Shown piece after piece: positions 53,746-63,318 of a DNA stretch of 64,000 bases. This stretch comes from Devosia beringensis (GTDB lineage Bacteria; Pseudomonadota; Alphaproteobacteria; Rhizobiales; Devosiaceae): the NCBI RefSeq assembly GCF_014926585.1, contig NZ_CP045422.1, positions 1,590,501 through 1,654,500 of the forward strand, given 5' to 3'. The translations under genes were made by a program, and so were the position numbers. How positions within the stretch are numbered: position 1 is the first letter of the stretch; each line of letters opens with the position of its first letter. The notes beneath the pieces are model-generated. The model ran no database searches. It was not told the DNA's origin and saw only the letters and a program-made list of their open reading frames with translations.

Positions 53746-53767
53746 AGGCGGGACTTGCGCCCCGCCT
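53746..53767 (-). terminator. Hairpin after the pyrimidine transporter operon
   Basis: AGGCGGG/CCCGCCT arms with a GC-containing loop of eight, followed on the minus strand by TTTTTGCTTGC. It lies 25 bases after the substrate-binding protein stop. Confidence 0.75.
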
Positions 53768-53792
53768 CTGCTGTTTTGGCAGCCGGAAAAGC

Positions 53793-54770
53793 CTATTTCA
53801 GCGCGTCGGTGACGACGGTGGAATAAGCGCCTTCAGGCTGGGCTTTGATGATCTTCTGGTCGAGCAGGGCCTTGACCGTGCGCTCATAAGTAGCCGTGTC
53901 GAGGGCCGGGTCCGTAGCGTCGACCAGCTTGGAGACCTCGCCGGTCATATAGAGCTGATGCTCGAGCGTGGCGGCGCCGGTCTCATCCATATCGACGACG
54001 ATCTGGGCGGCTTCTTCGGGGTTTTCCAGGGCATAGGCCCAGCCCTGCATGGAGGCCTTCACGAAGCGGGTATAGGCATCGACCTTGGCGGGATCGGCCA
54101 GGGTATCTTCCATGACATAGAGCCCGTCTTCGAGCAGGTCATTGCCCATTTCGGAATAGTTGAAGATGGTCAGGTTGTCCGGGCCGTAGCCGGCGTCGAG
54201 GGCCTGGCCATATTCGTTATAGGTCATGACCGAAATGCAGTCGGCCTGGCCCTGGATCATGGGCTGGATGTCAAAGCTCTGCTGCAGCACGGTGACGCCG
54301 CCTTCCGAACCGTCGGTGGCAATGCCTTCCTTGTTCATCCAGGCAAAGAACGGATATTCATTGCCGAAGAACCAGACGCCCAGCGTGTGGCCGGGGAAAT
54401 CGGCAGCCGTCTTGATGCCGGTTTCGGTGGGGCAGATCATCATCAGACCCGAGCGCTTGAAGGGCTGGGCGATATTGACCAGCGGCACGCCGGTTTCGCG
54501 CGCGGCCATGCCGGCGGCCATCCAGGTGACGATGATGTCGGCACCACCGCCGGCGATCACCTGTTCGGGGGCGATATTGGGGCCGCCCGGCAGAATGGTG
54601 ACGTCGAGATTTTCCGCGTCATAGAAGCCCTTGGATTCGGCGACCAGATAGCCGGCGAACTGCGCCTGGGTGACCCATTTGAGCTGCAGGGTCAGCGCGT
54701 CCTGTGCGAATGCCGGCGTGGCCGCAAGCGCCAGGGCGCTGACGAGCAGACCTCCGATAAGTTTGTTCAT
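53793..54770 (-). CDS. ABC transporter substrate-binding protein, NMT1/THI5-like
   Basis: 325-residue periplasmic binding protein with signal peptide MNKLIGGLLVSALALAATPAFAQ. The mature part begins LTLQLKWVTQAQFAGYLVAESKGFY, the usual opening of NMT1/THI5-like proteins that bind thiamine pyrimidine precursors, pyrimidines, taurine or hydantoins. Last gene of an 11-gene minus-strand operon for pyrimidine degradation. Given the neighbours, a pyrimidine or dihydropyrimidine ligand is probable. Start at ATG 54770. Confidence 0.88.
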   Translation of the reverse strand: MNKLIGGLLVSALALAATPAFAQDALTLQLKWVTQAQFAGYLVAESKGFYDAENLDVTILPGGPNIAPEQVIAGGGADIIVTWMAAGMAARETGVPLVNIAQPFKRSGLMMICPTETGIKTAADFPGHTLGVWFFGNEYPFFAWMNKEGIATDGSEGGVTVLQQSFDIQPMIQGQADCISVMTYNEYGQALDAGYGPDNLTIFNYSEMGNDLLEDGLYVMEDTLADPAKVDAYTRFVKASMQGWAYALENPEEAAQIVVDMDETGAATLEHQLYMTGEVSKLVDATDPALDTATYERTVKALLDQKIIKAQPEGAYSTVVTDALK

Positions 54771-54789
54771 TGTCGTTCCCTTTTCCCTG

Positions 54790-55902
54790 TTACGCCCGTC
54801 CACCACGGACAGACGGATGCCAGAAAGTGACCCCGCGCTCGATGAGCGCGATCACCCCGTAGAAGGCGGACCCCGCGATCGCGGCAACCGCGATCTCCGC
54901 CCAGACCAGGTCGATGGCGAGACGCCCCACCCCGGTCGATATCCGGAAGCCCATTCCCACAACGGGCGTCCCGAAGAATTCCGCTACGATGGCGCCGATC
55001 AAGGCCAGAGTCGAATTGATCTTGAGGGCGTTGAAAATGAAGGGGGCGGCAGCGGGCAGCCGCAACTTCAAGAGCGTCTGCCGATAGGAGGCAGCATAGG
55101 TGGCCATGAGGTCGCGCTCGATTGCCGAGGCGGCGTTGAGCCCCGCCACGGTGTTGACCAGCATGGGAAAGAACGTCATGGCGACGACAACGGCAGCCTT
55201 GGATTGCCAGTCAAAGCCGAACCACATGACCATGATCGGGGCGATGCCGATAATGGGCAGAGCCGACATGAAATTGCCGATCGGCATGATGCCGGCCTTG
55301 AGGAAGGGCGAGCGGTCGACCAGGATGGCGACGCCCAGGCCGGCGAGGCACCCGATGGCATAGCCGGGCAGCACCGACTTGACGAAAGTCTGCACGAAAT
55401 CGGCCCAGAGGATGGGGATTTCCGTGACGAAGCGCGCGCCGATGGCCGAGGGCGGCGGCAGGATGACCGGGGGCACATTGGCGCCGCGCGTCACCACTTC
55501 CCAGATGACCAGCAAGGCCAGGCCGAAAACGGTGGGGATGAGCAGGCTGGTACCGGTTTCAGGGAGGCTGCCGGCGCGGATGGCCGCGGCGAGGCGTTCG
55601 ACAAAGAGCCAGGCAAAGGCCCAGCCGGCCAGCAAAGCCAGCCAGTGATGACCGGGCAGCGTAACTCCGGTTGTGAGGCCGGCCAGCAGCGCGATGGCAG
55701 CCAGAACCGCCAGGGCGCCATCGAGCCATACAGTCAAGGGCAGGACGAAGCGCGCCAGCGACACGGTCGACAGGGCGAAAAACAGCGCCAGCAGCGGCGC
55801 AGCGCCCAGGCTGGGCAGACTGAGAACCAAGCCCACCAGGCCGGTCAGCCCAGCAGCGAGGGCCAGCACCATCTGCAGGCGCGAGAGGCCAGCGCGGTTC
55901 AT
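54790..55902 (-). CDS. ABC transporter permease with N-terminal extension
   Basis: 370-residue permease. Residues about 120-370 are an ordinary SsuC/TauC-type permease (EAA loop IERDLMATYAASYRQTLLKLRLPAAAPFIFNALKI). Unusually, the first 115 residues add about four extra helices (LQMVLALAAGLTGLVGLVLSL, ALFFALSTVSLARFVLPLTVW, ALAVLAAIALLAGLTTGV, WLALLAGWAFAWLFVERL). The ATG overlaps the previous permease stop as ATGA. It pairs with the other permease and the ATPase in a heterodimeric transporter. Confidence 0.87.
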   Translation of the reverse strand: MNRAGLSRLQMVLALAAGLTGLVGLVLSLPSLGAAPLLALFFALSTVSLARFVLPLTVWLDGALAVLAAIALLAGLTTGVTLPGHHWLALLAGWAFAWLFVERLAAAIRAGSLPETGTSLLIPTVFGLALLVIWEVVTRGANVPPVILPPPSAIGARFVTEIPILWADFVQTFVKSVLPGYAIGCLAGLGVAILVDRSPFLKAGIMPIGNFMSALPIIGIAPIMVMWFGFDWQSKAAVVVAMTFFPMLVNTVAGLNAASAIERDLMATYAASYRQTLLKLRLPAAAPFIFNALKINSTLALIGAIVAEFFGTPVVGMGFRISTGVGRLAIDLVWAEIAVAAIAGSAFYGVIALIERGVTFWHPSVRGGRA

Positions 55903-56765
55903 ACCCGCACCCCCATGCGCGCATTGACCCAGCGCTCGGCGCTACCGACGATGGCGACCAGAATGGCGGCGAGGCCAGCAGCAATGAACAAAGCCGCCCA
56001 GATCTGCACCGTCTGGCCGTTATAGGAACCGGTCAGCAGGCGCACACCCAGGCCACCGCCGGCGGCATTTGAAAGCTCGGCCACCACGGCGCCGATCAGC
56101 GAAATGGCGATGCCCACCTTCATCGAGGCAAAGAGGAACGGCATGGCAGCGGGCCAGCGCAGCTTCCAGAAGACCTGCCAGGAGCTGGCATCATAGGTGC
56201 GGAGCAGGTCGAGCTGGATGGCCTCGGGCGAGCGCAGGCCCTTGACCATGCCGACGACCACCGGGAAGAAGCTGAGATACATCGAGATCAACGATTTGGG
56301 CACCAGCCCGGTCAGGCCCATGGCGCCGAGGCCGACCACGACCATGGGCGCCACCGCCAGGATGGGAATGGTCTGGCTGGCAATGATCCAGGGCATGAGC
56401 GAGCGGTCCGACGCGTCATTGTGGATGATGGCGACGGCCAGGCCCACACCGAGCACAGTGCCCAAGGCAAAGCCCAGCAAGGTCGCCGACAGGGTAATCC
56501 AGGCGTGAAAGGCCAGCGAGCGGCGCGAGGTGAATTCGAGCGCCACGGTGGCGTTCCAGATCTCGCCGACCACCTGATGGGGCGCCGGCAGCACCGGCTT
56601 GTCCTGGTTCCAGGTCTGGGTGGCAAAGCTGGCAAAGGACAGATCGACCAGTTCGGCGCGGGTGTTTAGCGTGGTCTGCCAGGCCGCATTCATCGGGATC
56701 GCCGCCGCGTACCAGATGACGAGGATGGCCAGAACAATGGTGAGGACGGGGATGAAGCGGTTCAT
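55899..56765 (-). CDS. ABC transporter permease
   Basis: 288-residue permease with the SsuC-type fold and EAA loop (QLDLLRTYDASSWQVFWKLRWPAAMPFLFASMKVGI). Five or six helices, first one at residues 5-25. I use the ATG at 56765, which shares one base with the upstream gene's stop (TGATG). The nominal extra residue upstream comes from a TTG and is unlikely. Works with the 54790-55902 permease. Confidence 0.9.
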   Translation of the reverse strand: MNRFIPVLTIVLAILVIWYAAAIPMNAAWQTTLNTRAELVDLSFASFATQTWNQDKPVLPAPHQVVGEIWNATVALEFTSRRSLAFHAWITLSATLLGFALGTVLGVGLAVAIIHNDASDRSLMPWIIASQTIPILAVAPMVVVGLGAMGLTGLVPKSLISMYLSFFPVVVGMVKGLRSPEAIQLDLLRTYDASSWQVFWKLRWPAAMPFLFASMKVGIAISLIGAVVAELSNAAGGGLGVRLLTGSYNGQTVQIWAALFIAAGLAAILVAIVGSAERWVNARMGVRV

Positions 56766-57280
56766 CAACGCGCCCCCTGGGTGAAGAAGACATCGAGGGT
56801 AACGGCGCGTCCCGAATGGGCATCGCGCAGCTTGACCGAAAATCCGGCCTGTCCGGCCGGTTCGCCCTCGCCGGTTTCAAAACGCAGGTCCAGCAGGGCC
56901 GGATGGAGTATATTGGGGCCCAAATAGGGGCCTTCATAGCAGACTGCATCGGCGGCTACCTGCCGCGCGCCCGCCGGATCGCGCGCGGTGATGTCGCACA
57001 GCACGCGTACGGTGCCGTCACGCGGCTCGGGATTGCTGAAGATGATGGCCAGGGACCCCTGTTCGCCGGGGCCATAATGGCTCTTGCCATCGAACTGAGG
57101 CGGCTCGGGCCGCTGGAACATGTCGTACCAGTTCATATTGTCCGTTACCACGACAATGCCGGTGAACCTGCCATCGCTCTGCTTGTCCATGCCGGTATCG
57201 GCCGCTTGCGACAAAGCCGCGCCGGCGCCACCGAGCGCCAGGAGCATGGCCAAGGCAATGGCACGGATCAAGCCGGACAT
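56765..57280 (-). CDS. Secreted protein coupled to the pyrimidine transporter
   Basis: 171-residue protein with a signal peptide (MSGLIRAIALAMLLALGGAGAALSQAA) and a beta-rich mature part containing DNMNWYDMFQRPEPPQFDGKSHYGPGEQGSLAIIFSNPEPRDGTVRV and two cysteines that could pair. It lies four bases after the ATPase gene and one base into the first permease. Its position inside the transport genes suggests a periplasmic accessory factor. I do not recognise the family. Confidence 0.75.
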   Translation of the reverse strand: MSGLIRAIALAMLLALGGAGAALSQAADTGMDKQSDGRFTGIVVVTDNMNWYDMFQRPEPPQFDGKSHYGPGEQGSLAIIFSNPEPRDGTVRVLCDITARDPAGARQVAADAVCYEGPYLGPNILHPALLDLRFETGEGEPAGQAGFSVKLRDAHSGRAVTLDVFFTQGAR

Positions 57281-57284
57281 GGGC

Positions 57285-58067
57285 CTAAACCTCGTCATAG
57301 CTGTGCCCGGCCCGCAACCCGTCGCGGACGCGGGCCGCGATGGCCAGAAATTCGGGGGTTTCGCGGATGTCGAGCGGGCGCTCGGGCGGCAGGGTGCTCT
57401 CGATGATGTCGGTGACGCGGCCGGGGCGCGGCGACATGACCACGATCTTGGTCGAGAGATAGACCGCCTCGGGAATGGAGTGGGTGACAAAGCAGATGGT
57501 CTTCTGCGTCCGCGCCCAGAGCTTGAGCAGTTCGGAATTGAGGTGGTCGCGGACGATTTCGTCGAGCGCGCCAAAGGGCTCGTCCATCAGCAGCAGATCG
57601 GCATCAAAGCTCAGCGCCCGGGCGATGGAGGCGCGCTGCTGCATGCCGCCCGACAGCTGCCAGGGATATTTCTGCTCGAAGCCGGTCAGGTTCACCAGTT
57701 CCATGGTGCGGGCGATGCGCTCCGTCTGCTCGGCCTGGGCATAGCCCATGATTTCGAGCGGCAGGGCGATGTTGCGGGCGATGGTGCGCCAGGGATAGAG
57801 CGCCGGCGCCTGGAACACATAGCCATAGGCCCGGTCCTTGCGCGCATTTTCGGGCGTCTGGCCATTGATGGTCAGCGTGCCCGAGGTGGGCTGTTCGAGA
57901 TCGGCAATGGTGCGCAGGAAGGTGGTCTTGCCACAGCCGGAAGGCCCGATGAAGGAGACGAACTCGCCCTTATTGATCGTCAGGTTCACATCGCTGAGGG
58001 CAATGACGTCGCCATCATTGGTGGGAAAGGTGAGGCCAAGATTTTGGGCCGAGACGACCAAACTCAT
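57285..58067 (-). CDS. ABC transporter ATP-binding protein, SsuB/TauB type
   Basis: 260-residue ATPase: Walker A GPSGCGKTTFL (near residue 40), Q-loop YVFQAPALYPW, signature LSGGMQQRASIARAL, Walker B LLMDEPFGALDEI, switch His in FVTHSIPEAVYLS. It energises the two permeases downstream. Its ATG overlaps the stop of the preceding 133-residue protein as ATGA. Confidence 0.94.
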   Translation of the reverse strand: MSLVVSAQNLGLTFPTNDGDVIALSDVNLTINKGEFVSFIGPSGCGKTTFLRTIADLEQPTSGTLTINGQTPENARKDRAYGYVFQAPALYPWRTIARNIALPLEIMGYAQAEQTERIARTMELVNLTGFEQKYPWQLSGGMQQRASIARALSFDADLLLMDEPFGALDEIVRDHLNSELLKLWARTQKTICFVTHSIPEAVYLSTKIVVMSPRPGRVTDIIESTLPPERPLDIRETPEFLAIAARVRDGLRAGHSYDEV

Positions 58068-58465
58068 GTCAGCGTCCCCGCCGCCTGAGGGAGGCAGAGG
58101 GTGAGCGGCCCCATGGGGCCAAGGCCATCGAATTGTACAAAGAACGCCTCATCGGCACTGCCCATCACGGTCACCGTATCAATCCGGCTCTCTTCCTCAC
58201 CCTCTTCAAAACAGACGCCGCTGACCACCAGGACGTCGTCACTGGACGATACCAAGTCGGCAAAGTCGCAGGCCGAGGCATAGGCAGAAAAGGTATCGGG
58301 GGTCAGCAGGAGATAGGCGTCGTCGTCGAAATTGCCGGTGAAATAGGCCTGACAGCCGGCGGGATTGCCATAGATGCCCACAATGGGCAGCACAGCGGCC
58401 GACGCGGTACCGCTGAGGCCCATGATGGTCGCAACGGTTGTCAGCGTGAAATGCAAGCTTGCCAT
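58064..58465 (-). CDS. Small secreted protein of unknown function
   Basis: 133-residue protein with a signal peptide (MASLHFTLTTVATIMGLSGTASA). The mature part is acidic and has four cysteines (AGCQAYF, ASACDF, SGVCFEE, LTLCLP), suggesting two disulfides in the periplasm. The start shares one base with the dihydropyrimidinase stop (TGATG) and the end overlaps the ATPase start (ATGA). No family recognised. It may be a second accessory protein of the uptake system or a passenger. Confidence 0.75.
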   Translation of the reverse strand: MASLHFTLTTVATIMGLSGTASAAVLPIVGIYGNPAGCQAYFTGNFDDDAYLLLTPDTFSAYASACDFADLVSSSDDVLVVSGVCFEEGEEESRIDTVTVMGSADEAFFVQFDGLGPMGPLTLCLPQAAGTLT

Positions 58466-59916
58466 CAGACCCCCGACGCCGGAATGCCGCTGCGCTCGAC
58501 CTTGCGCGGGGCAACGAGGTCTTTCCACTGGCTGAGTGCCTGGTTGACCGGGTTCTTGGCCTCGCGGGCGACGAACTGGCCATGGCCGGGCCGGTGGCGC
58601 ATCTCGTTTTCCACCACCGCGACCTGACCGCGGCTCAGCACGAAGCGCGGCAGGCCGGTGACCTTAAAGCCCTCAAAGACATTGTAGTCGATGGCCGACT
58701 GCTGGCTGGCCGCCGTGATGGTCTTGCTGCGCGCCGGATCCCAGACCACGAGGTCGGCATCGGCGCCGACCAGCACGGCGCCCTTTTTGGGATAGAGGTT
58801 GAGTATCTTGGCGATATTGGTCGAGGTCACGGCAACGAACTCGTTCATGGTCAGCCGCCCGGTGGCGACGCCACGGCTCCACAGCACGGCGAGGCGATCT
58901 TCGACACCGCCAGTGCCATTGGGGATCTTGGAAAAATCGCCAATGCCATTGCGCTTTTGCGCGGTGGTGAAGGCGCAGTGATCTGTTGCGACCACCGAGA
59001 GCGAGCCCGACTGCAGGCCGGCCCAGAGCGAATCCTGGTGCCGCTTGTTGCGGAAGGGCGGCGACATGACGCGACGGGCGGCGTGATCCCAATCGGGATT
59101 GGCATATTCGCTGTCGTCGAGCGTCAGATGCTGCACCAAAGGCTCGCCATAGACGCGCATGCCGTTCTGGCGGGCGCGGCGAATGGCTTCATGGGCCTGT
59201 TCGGAAGAGACGTGCACGACATAGAGCGGCACGCCGGCCATGTCGGCGATCATGATGGCGCGGTTGGTGGCTTCGCCCTCGACCTCGGGGGGCCGGGAAT
59301 AGGCGTGCCCCTCGGGGCCATTATTACCCTCAGAAAGCAGCTTCGCGGTCAGCGCGGCGACGACGTCGCCATTTTCGGCATGCACCAGCGGTAGCGCGCC
59401 CAGTTCGGCGCAGCGGGAGAAGGACGCGAACATCTCATCGTCATTGACCATGAGCGCACCCTTATAGGCCATGAAATGCTTGAAGCTGGTAATGCCGCGT
59501 TTGACCACCTCGTCCATCTCGCGCCAGACCTGCTCGTCCCACCAGGTGATGGCCATGTGGAAGCTGTAATCGGCGCTGGCCTTGCCCGATTTGTTGTCCC
59601 ACATGGAGAGCGCCTCGAGCAGGCTCTGGCCGGGGCTGGGCAGGCAGAAATCGACCACCATGGTCGTGCCGCCCGACAGGGCGGCGCGGGTGCCGCTCTC
59701 GAAATCATCGGCCGAATAGGTGCCCATGAAGGGCATTTCCAGATGGGTGTGCGGGTCGATGCCGCCGGGCATGATGTAGCAACCGGTCGCGTCGAGCACT
59801 TCGTCACCGCTCAGGTTCGGGCCGATCTCGACGATGATATCGCCCTCGATCTTCACATCGGCCTTGTAGGTGAGGTCGGCGGTGACGACGGTGCCGTTCT
59901 TGATGACTTTTGTCAT
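58465..59916 (-). CDS. Dihydropyrimidinase (hydantoinase)
   Basis: 483-residue cyclic amidohydrolase that opens dihydrouracil or dihydrothymine to N-carbamoyl-beta-amino acids. All metal ligands can be read: HxH in PHTHLEMPF, the carbamylated Lys in SFKHFMAYKGAL, His in PLVHAENGD and VVHVSSEQA, and Asp in ATDHCAFTT. Start at ATG 59916. It is second enzyme of the reductive pyrimidine pathway; the neighbouring beta-ureidopropionase, aminotransferase and MmsA fit. A D-hydantoinase role is the alternative. Confidence 0.93.
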   Translation of the reverse strand: MTKVIKNGTVVTADLTYKADVKIEGDIIVEIGPNLSGDEVLDATGCYIMPGGIDPHTHLEMPFMGTYSADDFESGTRAALSGGTTMVVDFCLPSPGQSLLEALSMWDNKSGKASADYSFHMAITWWDEQVWREMDEVVKRGITSFKHFMAYKGALMVNDDEMFASFSRCAELGALPLVHAENGDVVAALTAKLLSEGNNGPEGHAYSRPPEVEGEATNRAIMIADMAGVPLYVVHVSSEQAHEAIRRARQNGMRVYGEPLVQHLTLDDSEYANPDWDHAARRVMSPPFRNKRHQDSLWAGLQSGSLSVVATDHCAFTTAQKRNGIGDFSKIPNGTGGVEDRLAVLWSRGVATGRLTMNEFVAVTSTNIAKILNLYPKKGAVLVGADADLVVWDPARSKTITAASQQSAIDYNVFEGFKVTGLPRFVLSRGQVAVVENEMRHRPGHGQFVAREAKNPVNQALSQWKDLVAPRKVERSGIPASGV

Positions 59917-59944
59917 GGTTTGCCCCTTACTGGTAGTGTTCACC

Positions 59945-60565
59945 TCAGCACGAAAAACTGATCCGCACCGATACCCCATCATTTGCTTTGATCACGTTCT
60001 CTACTAAGAGATCACACTCGGCTAGACGACCAGAAGTAGCGGCTCCGGAAGAGCCAATTTCCGTCATAACTCCGTCCAATGTCACAGGAATTATGTTCTT
60101 CTCTTCGTCGTAGTTTCCAATGAGCGCTCTGGTGCCAAAAGCGTGACACGTTGAAACCGCCGAGCCCGCCCTAACAAGCGCGGATACGCCGTCGGGCAGA
60201 CAGTCAGGTGGGGAAACGGCCAGAAGAGCAGATGGTAGCGCGTCCGCTGCCGCTCTTAAATCACCTTTCTGAATGGCAGCTGAGGCTACCTCCAATGACT
60301 CATTGGTTTCGGCAGGCAGGACTTGCTGTACTTCTGGTGATCGCACCACAGCTAGCAAACTTGCCAGTGTTTGGTCCCTATACTCAGCGTTCTCGTACTC
60401 TAGTCGAACGTCGTTGCCGCCCTGCGAGTATGAGAGGGCCTTTTCCATCGCGAGCTTCTCACTGATGCCCGCGCCAGCCCAAGCATACCCACCCAAGAAA
60501 GAGCCAAGGAGTGCACTACCACCGCCGATCGATCCCCAAAATACCTTCCAGAATGAACCGCTCAC
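59945..60565 (-). CDS. AT-richer gene of unknown function inside the pyrimidine operon
   Basis: 206-residue protein whose GTG start at 60565 overlaps the amidase stop (GTGA). The N-terminus has a glycine-rich membrane segment (FWGSIGGGSALLGSFLGGYAWAG); the rest is soluble and carries four Cys (PPDCLPD, STCHAF, AECDLL, SFSC). Base composition is visibly less GC-rich than its neighbours and codon choice is less biased (many TTT, AAA, TCT, ACT), which suggests a gene acquired recently and inserted between two pathway enzymes. It has no recognised family. The alternative ATG at 60682 would overlap the amidase by 121 bases. Confidence 0.7.
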   Translation of the reverse strand: MSGSFWKVFWGSIGGGSALLGSFLGGYAWAGAGISEKLAMEKALSYSQGGNDVRLEYENAEYRDQTLASLLAVVRSPEVQQVLPAETNESLEVASAAIQKGDLRAAADALPSALLAVSPPDCLPDGVSALVRAGSAVSTCHAFGTRALIGNYDEEKNIIPVTLDGVMTEIGSSGAATSGRLAECDLLVENVIKANDGVSVRISFSC

Positions 60566-61812
60566 TCCACGATCTCCGCCGTCTCGACCACGGCGTGGAA
60601 CAGCACGTCGGCGCCGGCTGCGGCCCAGTCGCGGGAAATCTCCTCGGCCTCGTTGTGGCTGAGGCCCCCGACGCAGGGGCACATGACCATCGTGGACGGC
60701 GCAACGCGGTTGGTCCAGCAGGCGTCGTGGCCAGCGCCGGAAATGATGTCCATATGGCTATAGCCGAGCTTTTCGGCGGCGGCGCGGACGCGGTTGACCA
60801 GGGTCGGATCGAAGGCGACCGGGTCGAAATGGCCCACAGCTTCCATCGCATAGCCGACGCCGAGTTCGGCGCAGATCGCCTGCGCCCTGGCCTCGATCTG
60901 CTCGCGCATGGAGGTCAGCTTGTCCAGACTGGGCGAGCGGATGTCGACGGTAAAGACCACGCTGCCGGGCAGCACATTGCGCGAATTGGGCGAAAACTTC
61001 ATCTGGCCGACACCGCCGACAGCGCCGGGCTGGTGCGCCATGGCGATCTCCTGCACCGCCTCGATGGTTCGCGCCGTGGCCAGACCCGCATTGACGCGCA
61101 TATTCATAGGGGTGGATCCGGTATGGGCTTCCTTGCCGGTGAGGGTGAATTCGAGCCACCACAGGCCCTGGCCATGGGTGACGACGCCGATCTGCCTGTT
61201 CTCGGCCTCGAGAATCGGGCCCTGCTCGATGTGATATTCGAAATAGGCGTGCATCTTGCGGGCGCCGACTTCTTCTTCACCACGCCAGCCGATGCGGGCG
61301 AGTTCGTCGCCATAGGTCAGGCCCGCCTGGTCCTGGCGGGCATAGGCATAGTCCTGGGTGTGGATGCCGGCAAAGACGCCCGAGGCCAGCATGGCGGGCG
61401 CAAAGCGGGCGCCCTCTTCATTGGCCCAGTTGGTGACGACGATGGGGTGGCGGGTTTTGATGCCGAGGTCGTTCATCGAGCGGACCAGTTCGAGCCCGGC
61501 GAGGACGCCGAGCACGCCGTCATATTTGCCGCCGGTGGGCTGGGTATCGAGATGGGAGCCGACATAGACCGGCAGCGCCTCGGGGTCGGTGCCCGGCCTT
61601 GTCATGAACATGGTGCCCATCTGGTCGACGCCCATGGTGAGCCCGGCTTCGGTGCACCAGCGCTGGAACAGGCGGCGACCTTCGCCGTCTTCATCGGTCA
61701 GGGTCTGGCGGTTATTGCCCCCGGCAATGCCGGGGCCAATCCTGGCCATATCCATCAGGCTGTCCCAGAGCCGAACACCATTGATGCGAAGGTTTTCTCC
61801 TGGGGCAGACAT
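60562..61812 (-). CDS. Beta-ureidopropionase / N-carbamoyl-amino acid amidohydrolase
   Basis: 416-residue M20-family amidohydrolase of the HyuC/allantoate amidohydrolase type. Metal ligands: His and Asp in VGSHLDTQPTGGKYDG, Glu in NWANEEGARF, His in SGAGHDACWT and further His in CPCVGGLSHNEAEE. It removes the carbamoyl group of N-carbamoyl-beta-alanine to give beta-alanine, ammonia and carbon dioxide. Closely related enzymes act on allantoate; the presence of dihydropyrimidinase and beta-alanine enzymes favours the pyrimidine role. Confidence 0.92.
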   Translation of the reverse strand: MSAPGENLRINGVRLWDSLMDMARIGPGIAGGNNRQTLTDEDGEGRRLFQRWCTEAGLTMGVDQMGTMFMTRPGTDPEALPVYVGSHLDTQPTGGKYDGVLGVLAGLELVRSMNDLGIKTRHPIVVTNWANEEGARFAPAMLASGVFAGIHTQDYAYARQDQAGLTYGDELARIGWRGEEEVGARKMHAYFEYHIEQGPILEAENRQIGVVTHGQGLWWLEFTLTGKEAHTGSTPMNMRVNAGLATARTIEAVQEIAMAHQPGAVGGVGQMKFSPNSRNVLPGSVVFTVDIRSPSLDKLTSMREQIEARAQAICAELGVGYAMEAVGHFDPVAFDPTLVNRVRAAAEKLGYSHMDIISGAGHDACWTNRVAPSTMVMCPCVGGLSHNEAEEISRDWAAAGADVLFHAVVETAEIVE

Positions 61813-61824
61813 GATGGCCTATTC

Positions 61825-63317
<1,493 letters not shown>

Positions 63318-63318
<1 letters not shown>

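Noticed and set aside
56766..56768. TTG start one codon upstream of the permease ATG
   Set aside because: The ATG at 56765 gives the normal one-base TGATG overlap and the same N-terminus.
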